A DNA stretch of 64,000 nt from CAYHIW01 sp964356745 (lineage in GTDB: Bacteria > Patescibacteriota > Microgenomatia > UBA1406 > GWC2-37-13). The first letter of the stretch is position 1, and every line of letters begins with the position of its first letter. The DNA is taken from contig CAYHIW010000001.1 in assembly GCA_964356745.1 (NCBI GenBank), positions 17,324-81,323 of the forward strand, in the 5' to 3' direction. Shown one piece after another: positions 16,547-24,604 of the stretch. Under the pieces are notes generated by a model that did not search any database, was not told the origin of the DNA, and was given only the letters and a program-made list of their open reading frames with translations. The position numbers and the translations under genes are program-made.

Positions 16547-17719
16547 TTAAACGAATGTGAGAGCTTTTCCTTTTTGATTTGCACGACCTGTTCTTCCAAT
16601 ACGGTGTACATAGTCATCGTATGACGCAGGTTGGTCGTAGTTGATGACGTGAGTAATATCTGGAATATCTAAGCCTCGAGCAGCAACATCGGTTGCAACA
16701 AGAATGCGAACTTTATCCTCTTTAAATAATCGTATCGCTTCTCTTCGGTTGTACTGAGTCTTGTCTCCATGAATAGATGCGACTTGAAACCCTTTTTCAT
16801 ATAATGATTGTGATAGTCGCTCTACTCCTCTTTTCGTTTCTCCGAAAATAAGAACTTTTTTGAACTCGTCTTTTTTAAGGAGATCTTCGAGTACGATTAT
16901 TTTACTCGTTCCATTGATTCGTACAACATCTTGGTCAACATTTGCCGAACTTTCTCGCGTTTTAACCGATATTGTTATAGGATTTTTAAGAAATTCTTGA
17001 ATAATAATATTGATTTTTGGCGAAACGGTTGCTGAGAAAAAGAGAGACTGTCTTTCTTTTGGAAGAAGTGAGATGAGATGCTTAATGTCAACAATAAATC
17101 CCATGTCGACCATACGATCAACTTCATCTAACACAACAGTATTAAACTGAGCTAAATTAAGAGCTCCTCTTTTAACAAGATCCTTCATACGACCTGGTGT
17201 CCCAATGACAAAATGAGGTTTTCTTCGAAGTTCAATCAGTTGATTACGAATGCTTGCTCCTCCAATAATTAAAGTTGAGTAAACACTCATACCACGGGTA
17301 AGATGACGAAGTTCATCTCTGATTTGTTGACCCAGTTCGCGAGTAGGAAGTACTATAAATACCTTAGTTTGCGGATTTTGAATAATTTTTTGAATGAGCG
17401 GAATGAGGAATGCGGCAGTTTTTCCGGTACCTGTATTGGCTATCCCAACAACGTCTTTGCCCTCCATAATGTGAGGAATAACCTTGTCCTGAATGGGAGT
17501 TGGTTGCGTATAACCCTTACTGACAATATTTGCTTTTAGTGTTGGGCTTATATCTAGTCCGTCAAACGTCAGTTGAGGCACGTATGCTTCAGCCTCAAGA
17601 ACAATCTCTGATTTACGAATATATTGAGATTCATTGATCTTAGTTTTAAAAGACCCACGATTGCGCCTCGGGAAAGGTTTACGTGAAAATCGATTATTAG
17701 AATAGCGATTATATCTCAT
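16547..17719 (-). CDS. DEAD-box RNA helicase
   Basis: 390-aa ATP-dependent RNA helicase. Motifs in order: Q motif GYTQPTPIQ, motif I NTGTGKT, Ia PTRELGQQ, Ib TPGRM, motif II as DEVD rather than DEAD, III SAT, V ATDVAARGLD and VI HRIGRTGR. The N-terminal 25 residues are Arg/Asn-rich (RYNRYSNNRFSRK), which would help bind RNA; the protein stops soon after motif VI, so there is no C-terminal extension. A TGATATAAT extended -10 lies about 80 nt upstream, giving an unusually long leader for this window. Likely role: ribosome assembly or mRNA unwinding. Confidence 0.92.
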   Translation of the reverse strand: MRYNRYSNNRFSRKPFPRRNRGSFKTKINESQYIRKSEIVLEAEAYVPQLTFDGLDISPTLKANIVSKGYTQPTPIQDKVIPHIMEGKDVVGIANTGTGKTAAFLIPLIQKIIQNPQTKVFIVLPTRELGQQIRDELRHLTRGMSVYSTLIIGGASIRNQLIELRRKPHFVIGTPGRMKDLVKRGALNLAQFNTVVLDEVDRMVDMGFIVDIKHLISLLPKERQSLFFSATVSPKINIIIQEFLKNPITISVKTRESSANVDQDVVRINGTSKIIVLEDLLKKDEFKKVLIFGETKRGVERLSQSLYEKGFQVASIHGDKTQYNRREAIRLFKEDKVRILVATDVAARGLDIPDITHVINYDQPASYDDYVHRIGRTGRANQKGKALTFV

Positions 17720-17807
17720 GTACTTTGTGGAATAGATCGTGCAGTTAGTTATTAATGAAGAACAGCAAAATCTATCAGAACAATCTTATTATATCACAGA
17801 CGTTGCG

Positions 17808-18434
17808 TTATTGCGAGCTTGGAATCGTCACGCCAGCCGGAAGCTTGAAATCCTTCATCTGATTCTGTACATTTTCCATCACGACGCTCATGTCTTGAAA
17901 CTTAACATTAGTAGGTACTGCAAATAACGAGTCATCAACTATGCCTGTTTTACAGCTATTTTTATATTTTTCGTATGTTTTGGCGAGTTCGTCAGTGTTG
18001 GCTGGCTGCGTTTTTGGATTGTCTACTTCTACTTTTTCTGCCTGATCCTTCATGGCGTTTATATCGATAGAATACATTATGCCTGTCTTTTTTACATCAC
18101 TCCACATATACATTTTAGTGTCTTTTGTTAGCGTGTTTGAATAATCACTCGCACCCAGACCGGTCATCATCATACGTACAGCTCCTGCTTTTATGTACAT
18201 TTTTGTCTCTTGTCCTTTCTCGTTTTTAAATGAACAGGTCATGCTCGCTGTTTTCGAAAGAAGAGCGTCTTTAAAAGAAGTTAATGGGTTGCTGCTTTCT
18301 TCGACTTGTTGGTCGGTGTTTCCGGTTGATTCAGCATTTCCAGAAGGTTTGTTTTGATTCATGAAGTAATATCCACCACCAAGCAAACCCAGAACAATTA
18401 AAACAAGCACTATGCTCATTACTTTTTTAGACAT
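17808..18434 (-). CDS. Membrane-anchored extracytoplasmic protein, unknown
   Basis: 208-aa protein with an N-terminal anchor (MSIVLVLIVLGLLGGGYYF), a low-complexity linker and a secreted domain with only two Cys (MTCSF and NSCKT) that could pair. The domain tracks DUF4412/LolA-like outer proteins in having MYIKAGAVRMMM and MYMWSD strands, but I cannot assign a family. A perfect promoter (TTGACA-17-TATAGT) ends 8 nt before the ATG at 18434, which rules out the slightly longer TTG-initiated frame. Confidence 0.65.
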   Translation of the reverse strand: MSKKVMSIVLVLIVLGLLGGGYYFMNQNKPSGNAESTGNTDQQVEESSNPLTSFKDALLSKTASMTCSFKNEKGQETKMYIKAGAVRMMMTGLGASDYSNTLTKDTKMYMWSDVKKTGIMYSIDINAMKDQAEKVEVDNPKTQPANTDELAKTYEKYKNSCKTGIVDDSLFAVPTNVKFQDMSVVMENVQNQMKDFKLPAGVTIPSSQ

Positions 18435-18442
18435 ATACGCCA

Positions 18443-18471
18443 ACTATAAAACTCAATTTAAATAATGTCAA
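18443..18471 (-). promoter_or_regulatory. Consensus promoter inside the end of the sugar dehydrogenase gene
   Basis: TTGACA (18466-18471), 17-bp spacer, TATAGT (18443-18448), 8 nt to the ATG at 18434. It overlaps the stop codon of the upstream gene, so the downstream gene can be expressed alone. Confidence 0.75.
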
Positions 18472-19562
18472 GGGATATTCAACTTGAGGACTTTGTCATC
18501 TTCGGGCTGTGGAGTTCCTCTTCCGTCTTGATTGCTTGTCGTGATATACAGAGAACCATCAGGTCCTACAACGACATCTCTCACTCTACCGAGCTCTCCT
18601 TTAAATAGTTCCTCCACCTTTCTGGGAACACCATTTTCAAGAACAGTCTTATATACTCCCTGTCCTCTAAGTCCTCCAAAGAACAGCGTATTATTTCGAT
18701 ACGCAATCCCAGCAGGCGCCCAGGTGTCATTTGCTCCAGAGTGCAAAATAGGCGTAATCATTCCTTCTCTCGTCTCATCTCCTTGTATTACCGGCCAACC
18801 ATAGTTTTTTCCTTTTTCGATTCGATTTAACTCATCAAGTCCAGATACAATTCCTGAACGACCATGCTCGGTCGACCATAATATTCCGTTTTTATCCCAT
18901 GTCAATCCTTGTGGATTACGATGTCCGTATGAAAATATTGTAGGAGTACCTCCGTTTTTATCTATTCTCAGAATTTTACCTGCGAGTGAGTTTGTATTTT
19001 GTGCTTGAGAAGGGTTTTGTGCATCTCCTGTGGTTATATAAAGTAATCCGTCTGGTCCAAACTTAATTCTTCCTCCATTATGATTTGATGCTCCTGGAAT
19101 TGAATCAATAAGTATTTTGCGATCCGTCAGTTGATTATTTTTTAATTGGTATCGAACAACTCTATTTAACGTATCCTCCTTGTTGTTTGAGTACGTGTAA
19201 TAAACGTAAATAAAGTGATTCGTATCAAAAGATGGATCCTTCTCAAGTCCCAGAAGCCCTCCCTCTCCTATTTCCTTAACATCTTCAATAGTAATAGTTG
19301 ATTCTTTTTGATCGGGAGAAATGATACGGATTGTTCCTTTGCGCTCGGAGATAAGAAGCGTGTTATCGGGTAGAAATACGAGCGACCATGGAGTATCTAG
19401 ATTTTTAGCAACAACCTCAACTTCCTGTGATTCCGACTCGTCTGTCATTCTGGCTTGACCAGAATCTAATGTTGAGATTGGAGTAATTTGTTTTTTAGAA
19501 GATAAAAAAAATACCCACACTCCTATACTAAGGATGAATATCAGTAATAAATACTTTTTCAT
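18468..19562 (-). CDS. PQQ-dependent sugar dehydrogenase-type propeller (aldose dehydrogenase)
   Basis: 364-aa exported protein with an N-terminal hydrophobic anchor. It matches the soluble aldose sugar dehydrogenase (YliI/GSDH) family: LDTPWSLVFLPDNTLLISER, the catalytic-His region SNHNGGRIKFGPDGLLYIT, GDAQNPSQ, YGHRNPQGLTWD and NYGWPVIQGDE, in the right order for six blades. Known members oxidise sugars with the cofactor PQQ outside the cytoplasm. No PQQ synthesis gene is in view, so the cofactor may come from neighbours, or the protein may not be a dehydrogenase. TATACT lies 6 nt before the ATG. Confidence 0.82.
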   Translation of the reverse strand: MKKYLLLIFILSIGVWVFFLSSKKQITPISTLDSGQARMTDESESQEVEVVAKNLDTPWSLVFLPDNTLLISERKGTIRIISPDQKESTITIEDVKEIGEGGLLGLEKDPSFDTNHFIYVYYTYSNNKEDTLNRVVRYQLKNNQLTDRKILIDSIPGASNHNGGRIKFGPDGLLYITTGDAQNPSQAQNTNSLAGKILRIDKNGGTPTIFSYGHRNPQGLTWDKNGILWSTEHGRSGIVSGLDELNRIEKGKNYGWPVIQGDETREGMITPILHSGANDTWAPAGIAYRNNTLFFGGLRGQGVYKTVLENGVPRKVEELFKGELGRVRDVVVGPDGSLYITTSNQDGRGTPQPEDDKVLKLNIP

Positions 19563-19588
19563 ACGCTTAGTATAGGAGATTTAGTGAG

Positions 19589-19810
19589 CTATGGTTTAAC
19601 AGCGTAACGTTGTTTCATTCGCAACTGTGCAGCTTTTCGCTTATCTGCAAGTTTTTTGTTTTCTTTGTTCACGATCTTTTGGCAGTCTTTATCGGGACAA
19701 GCTGATTCAGTTGTCGTAATATAAGAACCAAAAACCTTTTCTTTCCAGATACGAGTAACTACTCGCTCCTTACCACAGCGTGAGCATAGATTTTTATATT
19801 GGTCGTTCAT
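19589..19810 (-). CDS. Small zinc-ribbon protein
   Basis: 73-aa basic protein with a likely four-Cys zinc site: CSRCGKERV near the start and CPDKDC about 25 residues later. The C-terminal half is a Lys/Arg-rich helix. It overlaps the RRM gene upstream by ATGA, so the two are translated together; a nucleic-acid or ribosome-linked role is a reasonable inference. Family not recognised. Confidence 0.65.
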   Translation of the reverse strand: MNDQYKNLCSRCGKERVVTRIWKEKVFGSYITTTESACPDKDCQKIVNKENKKLADKRKAAQLRMKQRYAVKP

Positions 19811-20091
19811 CGTTGTCTTCGGAAGGGTTTTCGGTCTCCTCCTGTTTTTGGTTGAGCTTTGTTGACTACAATGCTTCTACCTTCAACTTCTTTTCCATCC
19901 ATTTCAAGTGCTTTTTGCATATCTGCTTCTTGAGCAAATGTTACAAATCCAAATCCTTTTGATCTTCCTGTATCTCGATCTGAGATAACGATTGCTTCTG
20001 TAATTTCACCATAAACTGAAAATAGTTCACGTAACGAATCTGAAGTAATTGACCACGGCAAACTGCCGACAAATATTTTTGAGTTATCCAT
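19807..20091 (-). CDS. RRM-domain RNA-binding protein
   Basis: 94-aa single RNA recognition motif. RNP2 is KIFVGSLPW at the N-terminus and RNP1 is SKGFGFVTF near residue 45, with the aromatic positions that stack on RNA bases intact. The tail is basic (KPFRRQR). Similar small RRM proteins in cyanobacteria and CPR are linked to cold adaptation and mRNA binding. GATACT ends 6 nt before the ATG. It leads a two-gene operon with the zinc-ribbon gene. Confidence 0.9.
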   Translation of the reverse strand: MDNSKIFVGSLPWSITSDSLRELFSVYGEITEAIVISDRDTGRSKGFGFVTFAQEADMQKALEMDGKEVEGRSIVVNKAQPKTGGDRKPFRRQR

Positions 20092-20199
20092 TATGTAAGT
20101 ATCACCGCCTTTAGTATTTAATTATGAAGATGTATTCTCTAATCATCTTAACAGATATTAATTCTCTCACATCAGGATGACAATTACCACTGCAACTTA

Positions 20200-21144
20200 T
20201 TACCAATCCTCTTCAATTAGATCTTTTAGCGTTGTTTCTACCTCTTTTGTTTCTGTATCTCCTAAGCTTGGATACATCGACACTACGCCAAAATCTACGG
20301 TATGTCCACACATATACATAGCTTTTCTTTCAGAATGGAGTTCTCGTATTGGATCTTGACCATCAACCATAAAGTCACTCTGTTGAAGGAAGGGTTTTGA
20401 ATCGATTTTCCTAAGGGAAATTGTCCAGTTTGAGTCTTTATGAATAATTGCTCTCCCAATCGCATAAACGTAAACTCCATCGATAATACTTATTCCATGA
20501 AAAAACATAAGCGCATCTTGTTCATTGATCCAAATTGGCGGACTCGTGGTACCAATTCTCCAAAATGCCCATTCGAGACTATCGGGAAAAACAAGAACGC
20601 CTGTTTGCTCCATTTCTCCGTTTTCGCTAACTCGAGTTAACACTGATAAACTATGGTTTGTTGATTCTGGTCTAAAGAAAAAAGTATCCTCATCAACCGG
20701 AGTCATATTTTTACCTGGGCCAAAATCAAATATGGGATCTGTTGGCGGAATATCGGTCGGTTCATCTCGCGAAGGGAGTCGTGTAACTGCAGGATATGGA
20801 ACGGGATTACCATTTTCATAAATGACCGCTGTCATCCCAAGCACTACTTCATCGTTAACAACAAGCGCTCTTGGATCTTCAAGAAGAACTGCTTGTCCAT
20901 CAGGCCTCCACGCGATATGTTCGTTACCTGTCCCAATATGGAGTTTTACCAAGTTTCCCACATCTGGCTGGTCAAAAGTTGGAACGGTATCCAGAACCTC
21001 TCGTGCCAAAAGTACTGTATCTCCATGTGACGTAGTCCACGCAGCAGCATTGAATCTTGATTTTAGTTGAGGATGTTGATTTATTTTAAATCTCGGAACC
21101 GGACTTTTTCTCACCTCTACTTCTCGCTCCAAAATGGAGGTCAT
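20200..21144 (-). CDS. GH130-like five-bladed propeller glycosidase/phosphorylase homologue
   Basis: 314-aa cytoplasmic protein without signal peptide. The order FNAAAW..GDTVLLAREVLD, then LLEDPRALVVNDEVVLGMTAV, later MFFHGISIIDGVYVYAIGRAI, follows the GH130 beta-mannoside phosphorylase family, where EDPR lies in the active site. Known members phosphorolyse beta-1,2- or beta-1,4-mannosides. Identity is weak, and the catalytic Asp equivalent cannot be placed without alignment, so substrate is open. A TATAAT lies 4 nt before the ATG. Confidence 0.6.
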   Translation of the reverse strand: MTSILEREVEVRKSPVPRFKINQHPQLKSRFNAAAWTTSHGDTVLLAREVLDTVPTFDQPDVGNLVKLHIGTGNEHIAWRPDGQAVLLEDPRALVVNDEVVLGMTAVIYENGNPVPYPAVTRLPSRDEPTDIPPTDPIFDFGPGKNMTPVDEDTFFFRPESTNHSLSVLTRVSENGEMEQTGVLVFPDSLEWAFWRIGTTSPPIWINEQDALMFFHGISIIDGVYVYAIGRAIIHKDSNWTISLRKIDSKPFLQQSDFMVDGQDPIRELHSERKAMYMCGHTVDFGVVSMYPSLGDTETKEVETTLKDLIEEDW

Positions 21145-21220
21145 ACTTATTATAGTAGGACGAATTTTCCTATTAGCAAGCGCAACTTATTGTTAAGAAA
21201 ATAGCGTATAATTACGGTAG

Positions 21221-21406
21221 ATGTCGTCAAAGAAGAAATCACTCATCAAATATCTTTGTCCTTTCTGCAGAATAGAAATAACTTCTTCAAAAAAAACAGA
21301 GATTTATTATCGAAGTCACTGGATTAATGGATGTAATGATTGCTTTACACTGTCAATAAGTGAGGCAACAGCTCTTAACTTTCAACAGAGTGACTGTCAG
21401 ATGTAA
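21221..21406 (+). CDS. Small Cys-rich (zinc-ribbon-like) protein
   Basis: 61-aa protein with CPFCRI near residue 13 and CNDCF near residue 38, a spacing expected of a zinc ribbon. Otherwise unrecognised. TATAAT (21207-21212) ends 8 nt before the ATG, the same geometry as other genes here, which supports it as real. Its 3' end overlaps the convergent GIY-YIG gene by 32 nt. Confidence 0.6.
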   Translation: MSSKKKSLIKYLCPFCRIEITSSKKTEIYYRSHWINGCNDCFTLSISEATALNFQQSDCQM

Positions 21407-21641
21407 TCAACGCTTCTTTTTGCGCTTTTGTCAACTTTTTAACCTCTCGTTCTCTTTTCATTGCCGCCTGAATATCGGGATATTGCTCTGAATACACAAG
21501 TTGTACTGGTTTTTTGGCTCTGAGATATTTTGCTCCTTTGGACGTTGAAGAATTATGCTCCCTCACTCTTTTTTCCAAGTTATTGGTCATTCCACAGTAA
21601 AGTGAGTTATCTGAACAACGCAGAATGTAACAGTAGTACAT
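21375..21641 (-). CDS. GIY-YIG nuclease, YhbQ/UPF0213 type
   Basis: 88-aa stand-alone GIY-YIG domain. The motif appears as YYCYILRCSDNSLYCGMT, the conserved Arg in KRVREHNSS and the Glu/Lys region MKREREVKKL are all present, so nuclease activity is plausible. These small proteins act in DNA processing and are common in CPR and phage. CATAAT ends 6 nt before the ATG. Confidence 0.9.
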   Translation of the reverse strand: MYYCYILRCSDNSLYCGMTNNLEKRVREHNSSTSKGAKYLRAKKPVQLVYSEQYPDIQAAMKREREVKKLTKAQKEALITSDSHSVES

Positions 21642-21648
21642 GAATCAA

Positions 21649-22017
21649 TTATGCAGAGTCTTCTCTTTGAAAGCGAGGGCTGTTGAACGCGATCATTCTC
21701 ATATTACCTGAATCGAAATAAGGTGTTCCTCGTGGAATAAAAACCAAATCTCCACCCTGTACCGAAACAGTTTCTCCATTAACATGAAAGTCTCCTGCGC
21801 CTTCAATTACGTAATAGAAAGCGTCACTTGATGAATTAACCGTCTCATCATTTGTATTTCGAAGCGTAACTAAAGCTGCGCTCATACTAGGAACATCAAC
21901 TCTATCAAATAGCGATTGTACGGATATTACTCCTCGCTTCTCTGCGGGCACTCGAGATGATCTTATCACTTCGAACGAAGGTTGTGGCTGTGATGGTTGT
22001 GATTGTTCTGCAGACAT
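21649..22017 (-). CDS. Cupin-domain protein
   Basis: 122-aa small beta-barrel cupin. The second cupin motif region reads AFYYVIEGAGDFHVNGE and VQGGDLVFIPRGTPYF; the His residues that bind metal in motif 1 are mostly replaced (AFYYVIEG), so a metal-free or altered site is possible. The N-terminus is Gln/Pro-rich. The ORF could start at 22056 but TATAAT (22025-22030) lies there, 7 nt before the ATG at 22017. Function unknown. Confidence 0.7.
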   Translation of the reverse strand: MSAEQSQPSQPQPSFEVIRSSRVPAEKRGVISVQSLFDRVDVPSMSAALVTLRNTNDETVNSSSDAFYYVIEGAGDFHVNGETVSVQGGDLVFIPRGTPYFDSGNMRMIAFNSPRFQREDSA

Positions 22018-22155
22018 GAAGTTAATTATATCACACAGCCTATCCCCACAACCCAAATCATTTGCCTTGTATACCTACGCGGTGTACAATCGGCTGGCTA
22101 TTTTATAAATTACCAGTAGAGTACGATCGTGTTTTATTAGTTCGGTTGGGGATTT

Positions 22156-22419
22156 TTATTTGTATTTAATTTTCATGATGATGATAAGCAGGCTTAGGAT
22201 AAAAATAACACTATTAACAATGACAATTGGGGTTGCAGATATTAACAATCCATATGACACCCACAATATAGTTCCAATTAAAATCAGGGAGAAAGAAAGA
22301 AGTGAAACATCTTTAGCGCTTTTGGTTTTATAAATTTGAATTACTTGTGGCAAAAATACCATGGTACCTAGCGCTGTTGCGGTGTATCCCAAAATATCTG
22401 CAATTAACTGTTTACTCAT
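22156..22419 (-). CDS. SemiSWEET family sugar transporter
   Basis: 87-aa three-helix half transporter. The MtN3/PQ-loop motif is present as VFLPQVIQIYKTKSAKDVS after the first helix. Bacterial SemiSWEETs dimerise to move sugars down their gradient. It overlaps the upstream small gene by 8 nt and is the last gene of a three-gene operon. In this window it is the only clear sugar permease, which fits the cluster of sugar kinases and dehydrogenases. Confidence 0.85.
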   Translation of the reverse strand: MSKQLIADILGYTATALGTMVFLPQVIQIYKTKSAKDVSLLSFSLILIGTILWVSYGLLISATPIVIVNSVIFILSLLIIIMKIKYK

Positions 22420-22777
22420 TTGATTGTTGAAGTGTAGCTAAAGTTTCTTGGAGTTTGGTTTTTTGATCTTGCGAGAGCGAATCGTTTATTGAGTCGATGA
22501 ATTGAATGGTTGTGGTTTTTGATACCTCCTCGAGCTTTTTTTCTATCTGCTCATCGGTAAACTTCGCATTTAAAATACCCTGTATTTTGTTTGAGTCATT
22601 TGCACTCGTCTGAATTTCTGCAATAACTACGTCTTGTTGATCTTGTGGAAGAGTTTTGATTAATGAAAACATTGTTTCTAGATAAATATTTCTTAAATAT
22701 TCAAAGATAAATTTACCCTTATCGTCTTGATAGTCAATCGCGTCAAGAATTTTCTGAAGGAGATCTTTGGGGTTCAT
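22412..22777 (-). CDS. Helical cytoplasmic protein, unknown
   Basis: 121-aa, all-helical, acidic protein with no membrane segment and no Cys. Two similar helical halves are hinted at by KTLPQDQQDVVIAEI and SINDSLSQDQKTKLQE. Family not recognised; similar short proteins are common in CPR. It overlaps both neighbours by 4 and 8 nt, so it is translationally coupled to the SemiSWEET gene. Confidence 0.6.
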   Translation of the reverse strand: MNPKDLLQKILDAIDYQDDKGKFIFEYLRNIYLETMFSLIKTLPQDQQDVVIAEIQTSANDSNKIQGILNAKFTDEQIEKKLEEVSKTTTIQFIDSINDSLSQDQKTKLQETLATLQQSNE

Positions 22778-23013
22778 ACGCGTGTTTGTCTATTATGATC
22801 TCTAAGTAGTTTTGTGTATGCGAGAGCTGATGCAATTCCAGTGGCGATTCCAGTAACTCTTGATGGTGTATCACCAAATGCAATGAGGGCGCCAGAGGCG
22901 ATCTCTGTACCTGCAAAAAGCGATCCGGCGATTTTATTGAAATGTCTCGTAACAAAATGGCTTGCTTCTTGAGTGGGAGTTTTTACCGGCCTTTGTTCGG
23001 CTGTTGAATCCAT
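22774..23013 (-). CDS. Small membrane-associated protein, unknown
   Basis: 79-aa protein with two weak hydrophobic stretches rich in Gly/Ala/Ser (IAGSLFAGTEIASGALIAFG and GIATGIASALAY). Not recognised. The open frame reaches into the tRNA-Gln gene on the other strand, but TATAAT (23023-23028) ends 9 nt before the ATG at 23013, which fixes the start. First gene of the SemiSWEET operon. Confidence 0.6.
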   Translation of the reverse strand: MDSTAEQRPVKTPTQEASHFVTRHFNKIAGSLFAGTEIASGALIAFGDTPSRVTGIATGIASALAYTKLLRDHNRQTRV

Positions 23014-23079
23014 ATAATAATCATTATACAAAGCTATAGCCATAAAACAAGCTCCAAATTTGGTAAAATAGGGTAGATT

Positions 23080-23153
23080 TGCCCGGTCGTTCAATGGCAG
23101 GACAGCAGACTTTGGATCTGCTTATCGAGGTTCGAATCCTCGCTGGGCAGCCA
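23080..23153 (+). tRNA. tRNA-Gln(UUG), CCA encoded
   Basis: Full cloverleaf: acceptor TGCCCGG pairs with CTGGGCA, anticodon arm GCAGA-CTTTGGA-TCTGC gives anticodon TTG, T arm CGAGG-TTCGAAT-CCTCG. The discriminator is G and CCA is encoded at 23151-23153. A TAAAAT lies about 11 nt upstream as a likely -10 box. Confidence 0.95.
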
Positions 23154-23186
23154 AGACGTGAATAAAAGTTTATTTATAAAAACAAG

Positions 23187-24044
23187 ATGGCTGATGCGAG
23201 CAATTCTCTAATTAACCTTGGCGATATATCGAAACCAGCAACAGTTTTGATTGAAAAAGTCTCTGATGCAGTCGGAGCTATCTTTCTTCCTCATCAAATT
23301 GAACGTATAGCAAAAGCAGAAGCAAAAGCAGATAAAATCAAAGCAGTTTCTCATATAGAGATAACTAAATTGCAGAAAAGAGCACTAAGAAGACTACTAC
23401 AAGAAGAGTCGGATAAACAAAAGAATATTGAGAACGTTACTCAGAAAGCATTACCTCTTTTAACTAAGACGTCAAGCCCAAAGGACATAGAACGAGACTG
23501 GCTCGTAAATTTTTTCGACAAAGCAAGAATGATTTCTGACTCAGAAATGCAGGATTTATGGAGCAAGATATTGGCTGGAGAGGCAAATGTTCCCGGCACT
23601 TTTTCTAAAAGAACTATAAATACAATCGCCTCTCTTGATAAAAAAGATGCATCTCTTTTTAATTCTCTTTCTAATTTCGTATGGGATTTAGGCAAAACAA
23701 CAGTTCCATTAGTTTTTGACGTTAAAGATAAAATCTATAACAATTATGGAATCAACTTTGAAACACTCAAACATCTCGATTCAATTGGCTTAATAAACTT
23801 CGAGTCTCTTGCCGGGTACACTCTTGGAAGCTTGCCTCAAAGTATAAAAATATTCTATAGAGGGAGATCGCTTAGTATAACTTTTGGAAAAAGTGAGAAA
23901 AATGAATTGAATGTAGGATCAGTTTTGCTCACGAGCGTTGGAAAAGATCTTGTCAAAATTTGTGATACAAAAAATATAAGCGGCTTCATGGAATACACTA
24001 TTGATAAATGGAAGCAGGACGCCAATATTATTAAGTCCACATAG
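23187..24044 (+). CDS. DUF2806 domain protein
   Basis: 285-aa protein that fits DUF2806: an N-terminal helix with ISKPATVLIEKVSDAVGA, an Ala/Lys-rich helix (IAKAEAKADKIKA), then MISDSEMQDLWSKILAGE followed by PGTFSKRTINTIASL, the most conserved part of the family. No biochemical function is known; members are scattered in accessory regions. It starts 33 nt after tRNA-Gln and could be read from the tRNA promoter. Its A/T content is higher than the neighbours, which with its tRNA-side position suggests acquisition, but no att repeats or integrase are seen. Confidence 0.8.
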   Translation: MADASNSLINLGDISKPATVLIEKVSDAVGAIFLPHQIERIAKAEAKADKIKAVSHIEITKLQKRALRRLLQEESDKQKNIENVTQKALPLLTKTSSPKDIERDWLVNFFDKARMISDSEMQDLWSKILAGEANVPGTFSKRTINTIASLDKKDASLFNSLSNFVWDLGKTTVPLVFDVKDKIYNNYGINFETLKHLDSIGLINFESLAGYTLGSLPQSIKIFYRGRSLSITFGKSEKNELNVGSVLLTSVGKDLVKICDTKNISGFMEYTIDKWKQDANIIKST

Positions 24045-24162
24045 TAATAAAGTTATAAGGATATTCTGGGTCTTGACCGATACGTTTAACCAACCCTTCA
24101 CAACAATCCAAACAGTTTCATCCTAATAGGATGGTTGAGTTTTATTGTATAATTCTTTTGTT

Positions 24163-24597
24163 ATGGAAGTTAATCATAGAGATCTTACACGTAAATTTGT
24201 CGCAGTATTGAATAAAAAGATTCCTTTGGGAAATTTGATGAACGCGTTGGGGCATATGGCAGCTGGTTTATCGGCTGATTATCCAAACATTTCTGAAATG
24301 AGATTTGATAATTATTTTGACAAAGACGGGGGGACTCATAAAAACATATCCGATAATCCATTCATCATCCTTCAAGCCGATAATTCCAATAAGATAAGAA
24401 CGTTACGAAATGCACTAATTGAGAAAGGTATTCATTTTTCTGATTTCACCAATACAATGATTGTTGGTACCTACATTGAGCAGCACCAAAGAACAAAAGA
24501 AACGCCAGAAGCAGAACTAGAATATTACGGAATCTGTTTATTCGGCGAAATCGATCGAGTGAATGAACTTACTAAGAAATTCTCATTGTGGAGATAA
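24163..24597 (+). CDS. DUF2000 family protein
   Basis: 144-aa protein matching DUF2000, whose fold is related to peptidyl-tRNA hydrolase 2: RKFVAVLNKKIPLGNLMNALGHMAAGLS at the start and YYGICLFGEIDRVNELTKKFSLWR at the end. Activity unknown. The ORF begins at 24145 but TATAAT (24148-24153) overlaps that point and ends 9 nt before the ATG at 24163, so the later start is used. A small hairpin CATCC-TAATA-GGATG lies 20 bp further up. Confidence 0.82.
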   Translation: MEVNHRDLTRKFVAVLNKKIPLGNLMNALGHMAAGLSADYPNISEMRFDNYFDKDGGTHKNISDNPFIILQADNSNKIRTLRNALIEKGIHFSDFTNTMIVGTYIEQHQRTKETPEAELEYYGICLFGEIDRVNELTKKFSLWR

Positions 24598-24604
24598 TGA
24601 ATTC

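Noticed and set aside
20440..21070. Plus-strand open frames opposite the GH130-like gene, and similar frames opposite DUF2130 (12167-12799)
   Set aside because: They are low-complexity (Ser/Leu-rich) mirror frames of a well-supported gene with no promoter or family signal.
22057..22155. Hairpin GTATACC-TACGC-GGTGTAC and long-range ATCCCCA/TGGGGAT pairing between cupin and SemiSWEET
   Set aside because: The stem has a mismatch, no T-run follows, and the outer arms are ~95 bp apart; not enough for a terminator or riboswitch.
23080..24150. Integrative element at tRNA-Gln
   Set aside because: No direct repeat of the tRNA 3' end, no integrase and no mobility gene were found; only the position of DUF2806 is suggestive.
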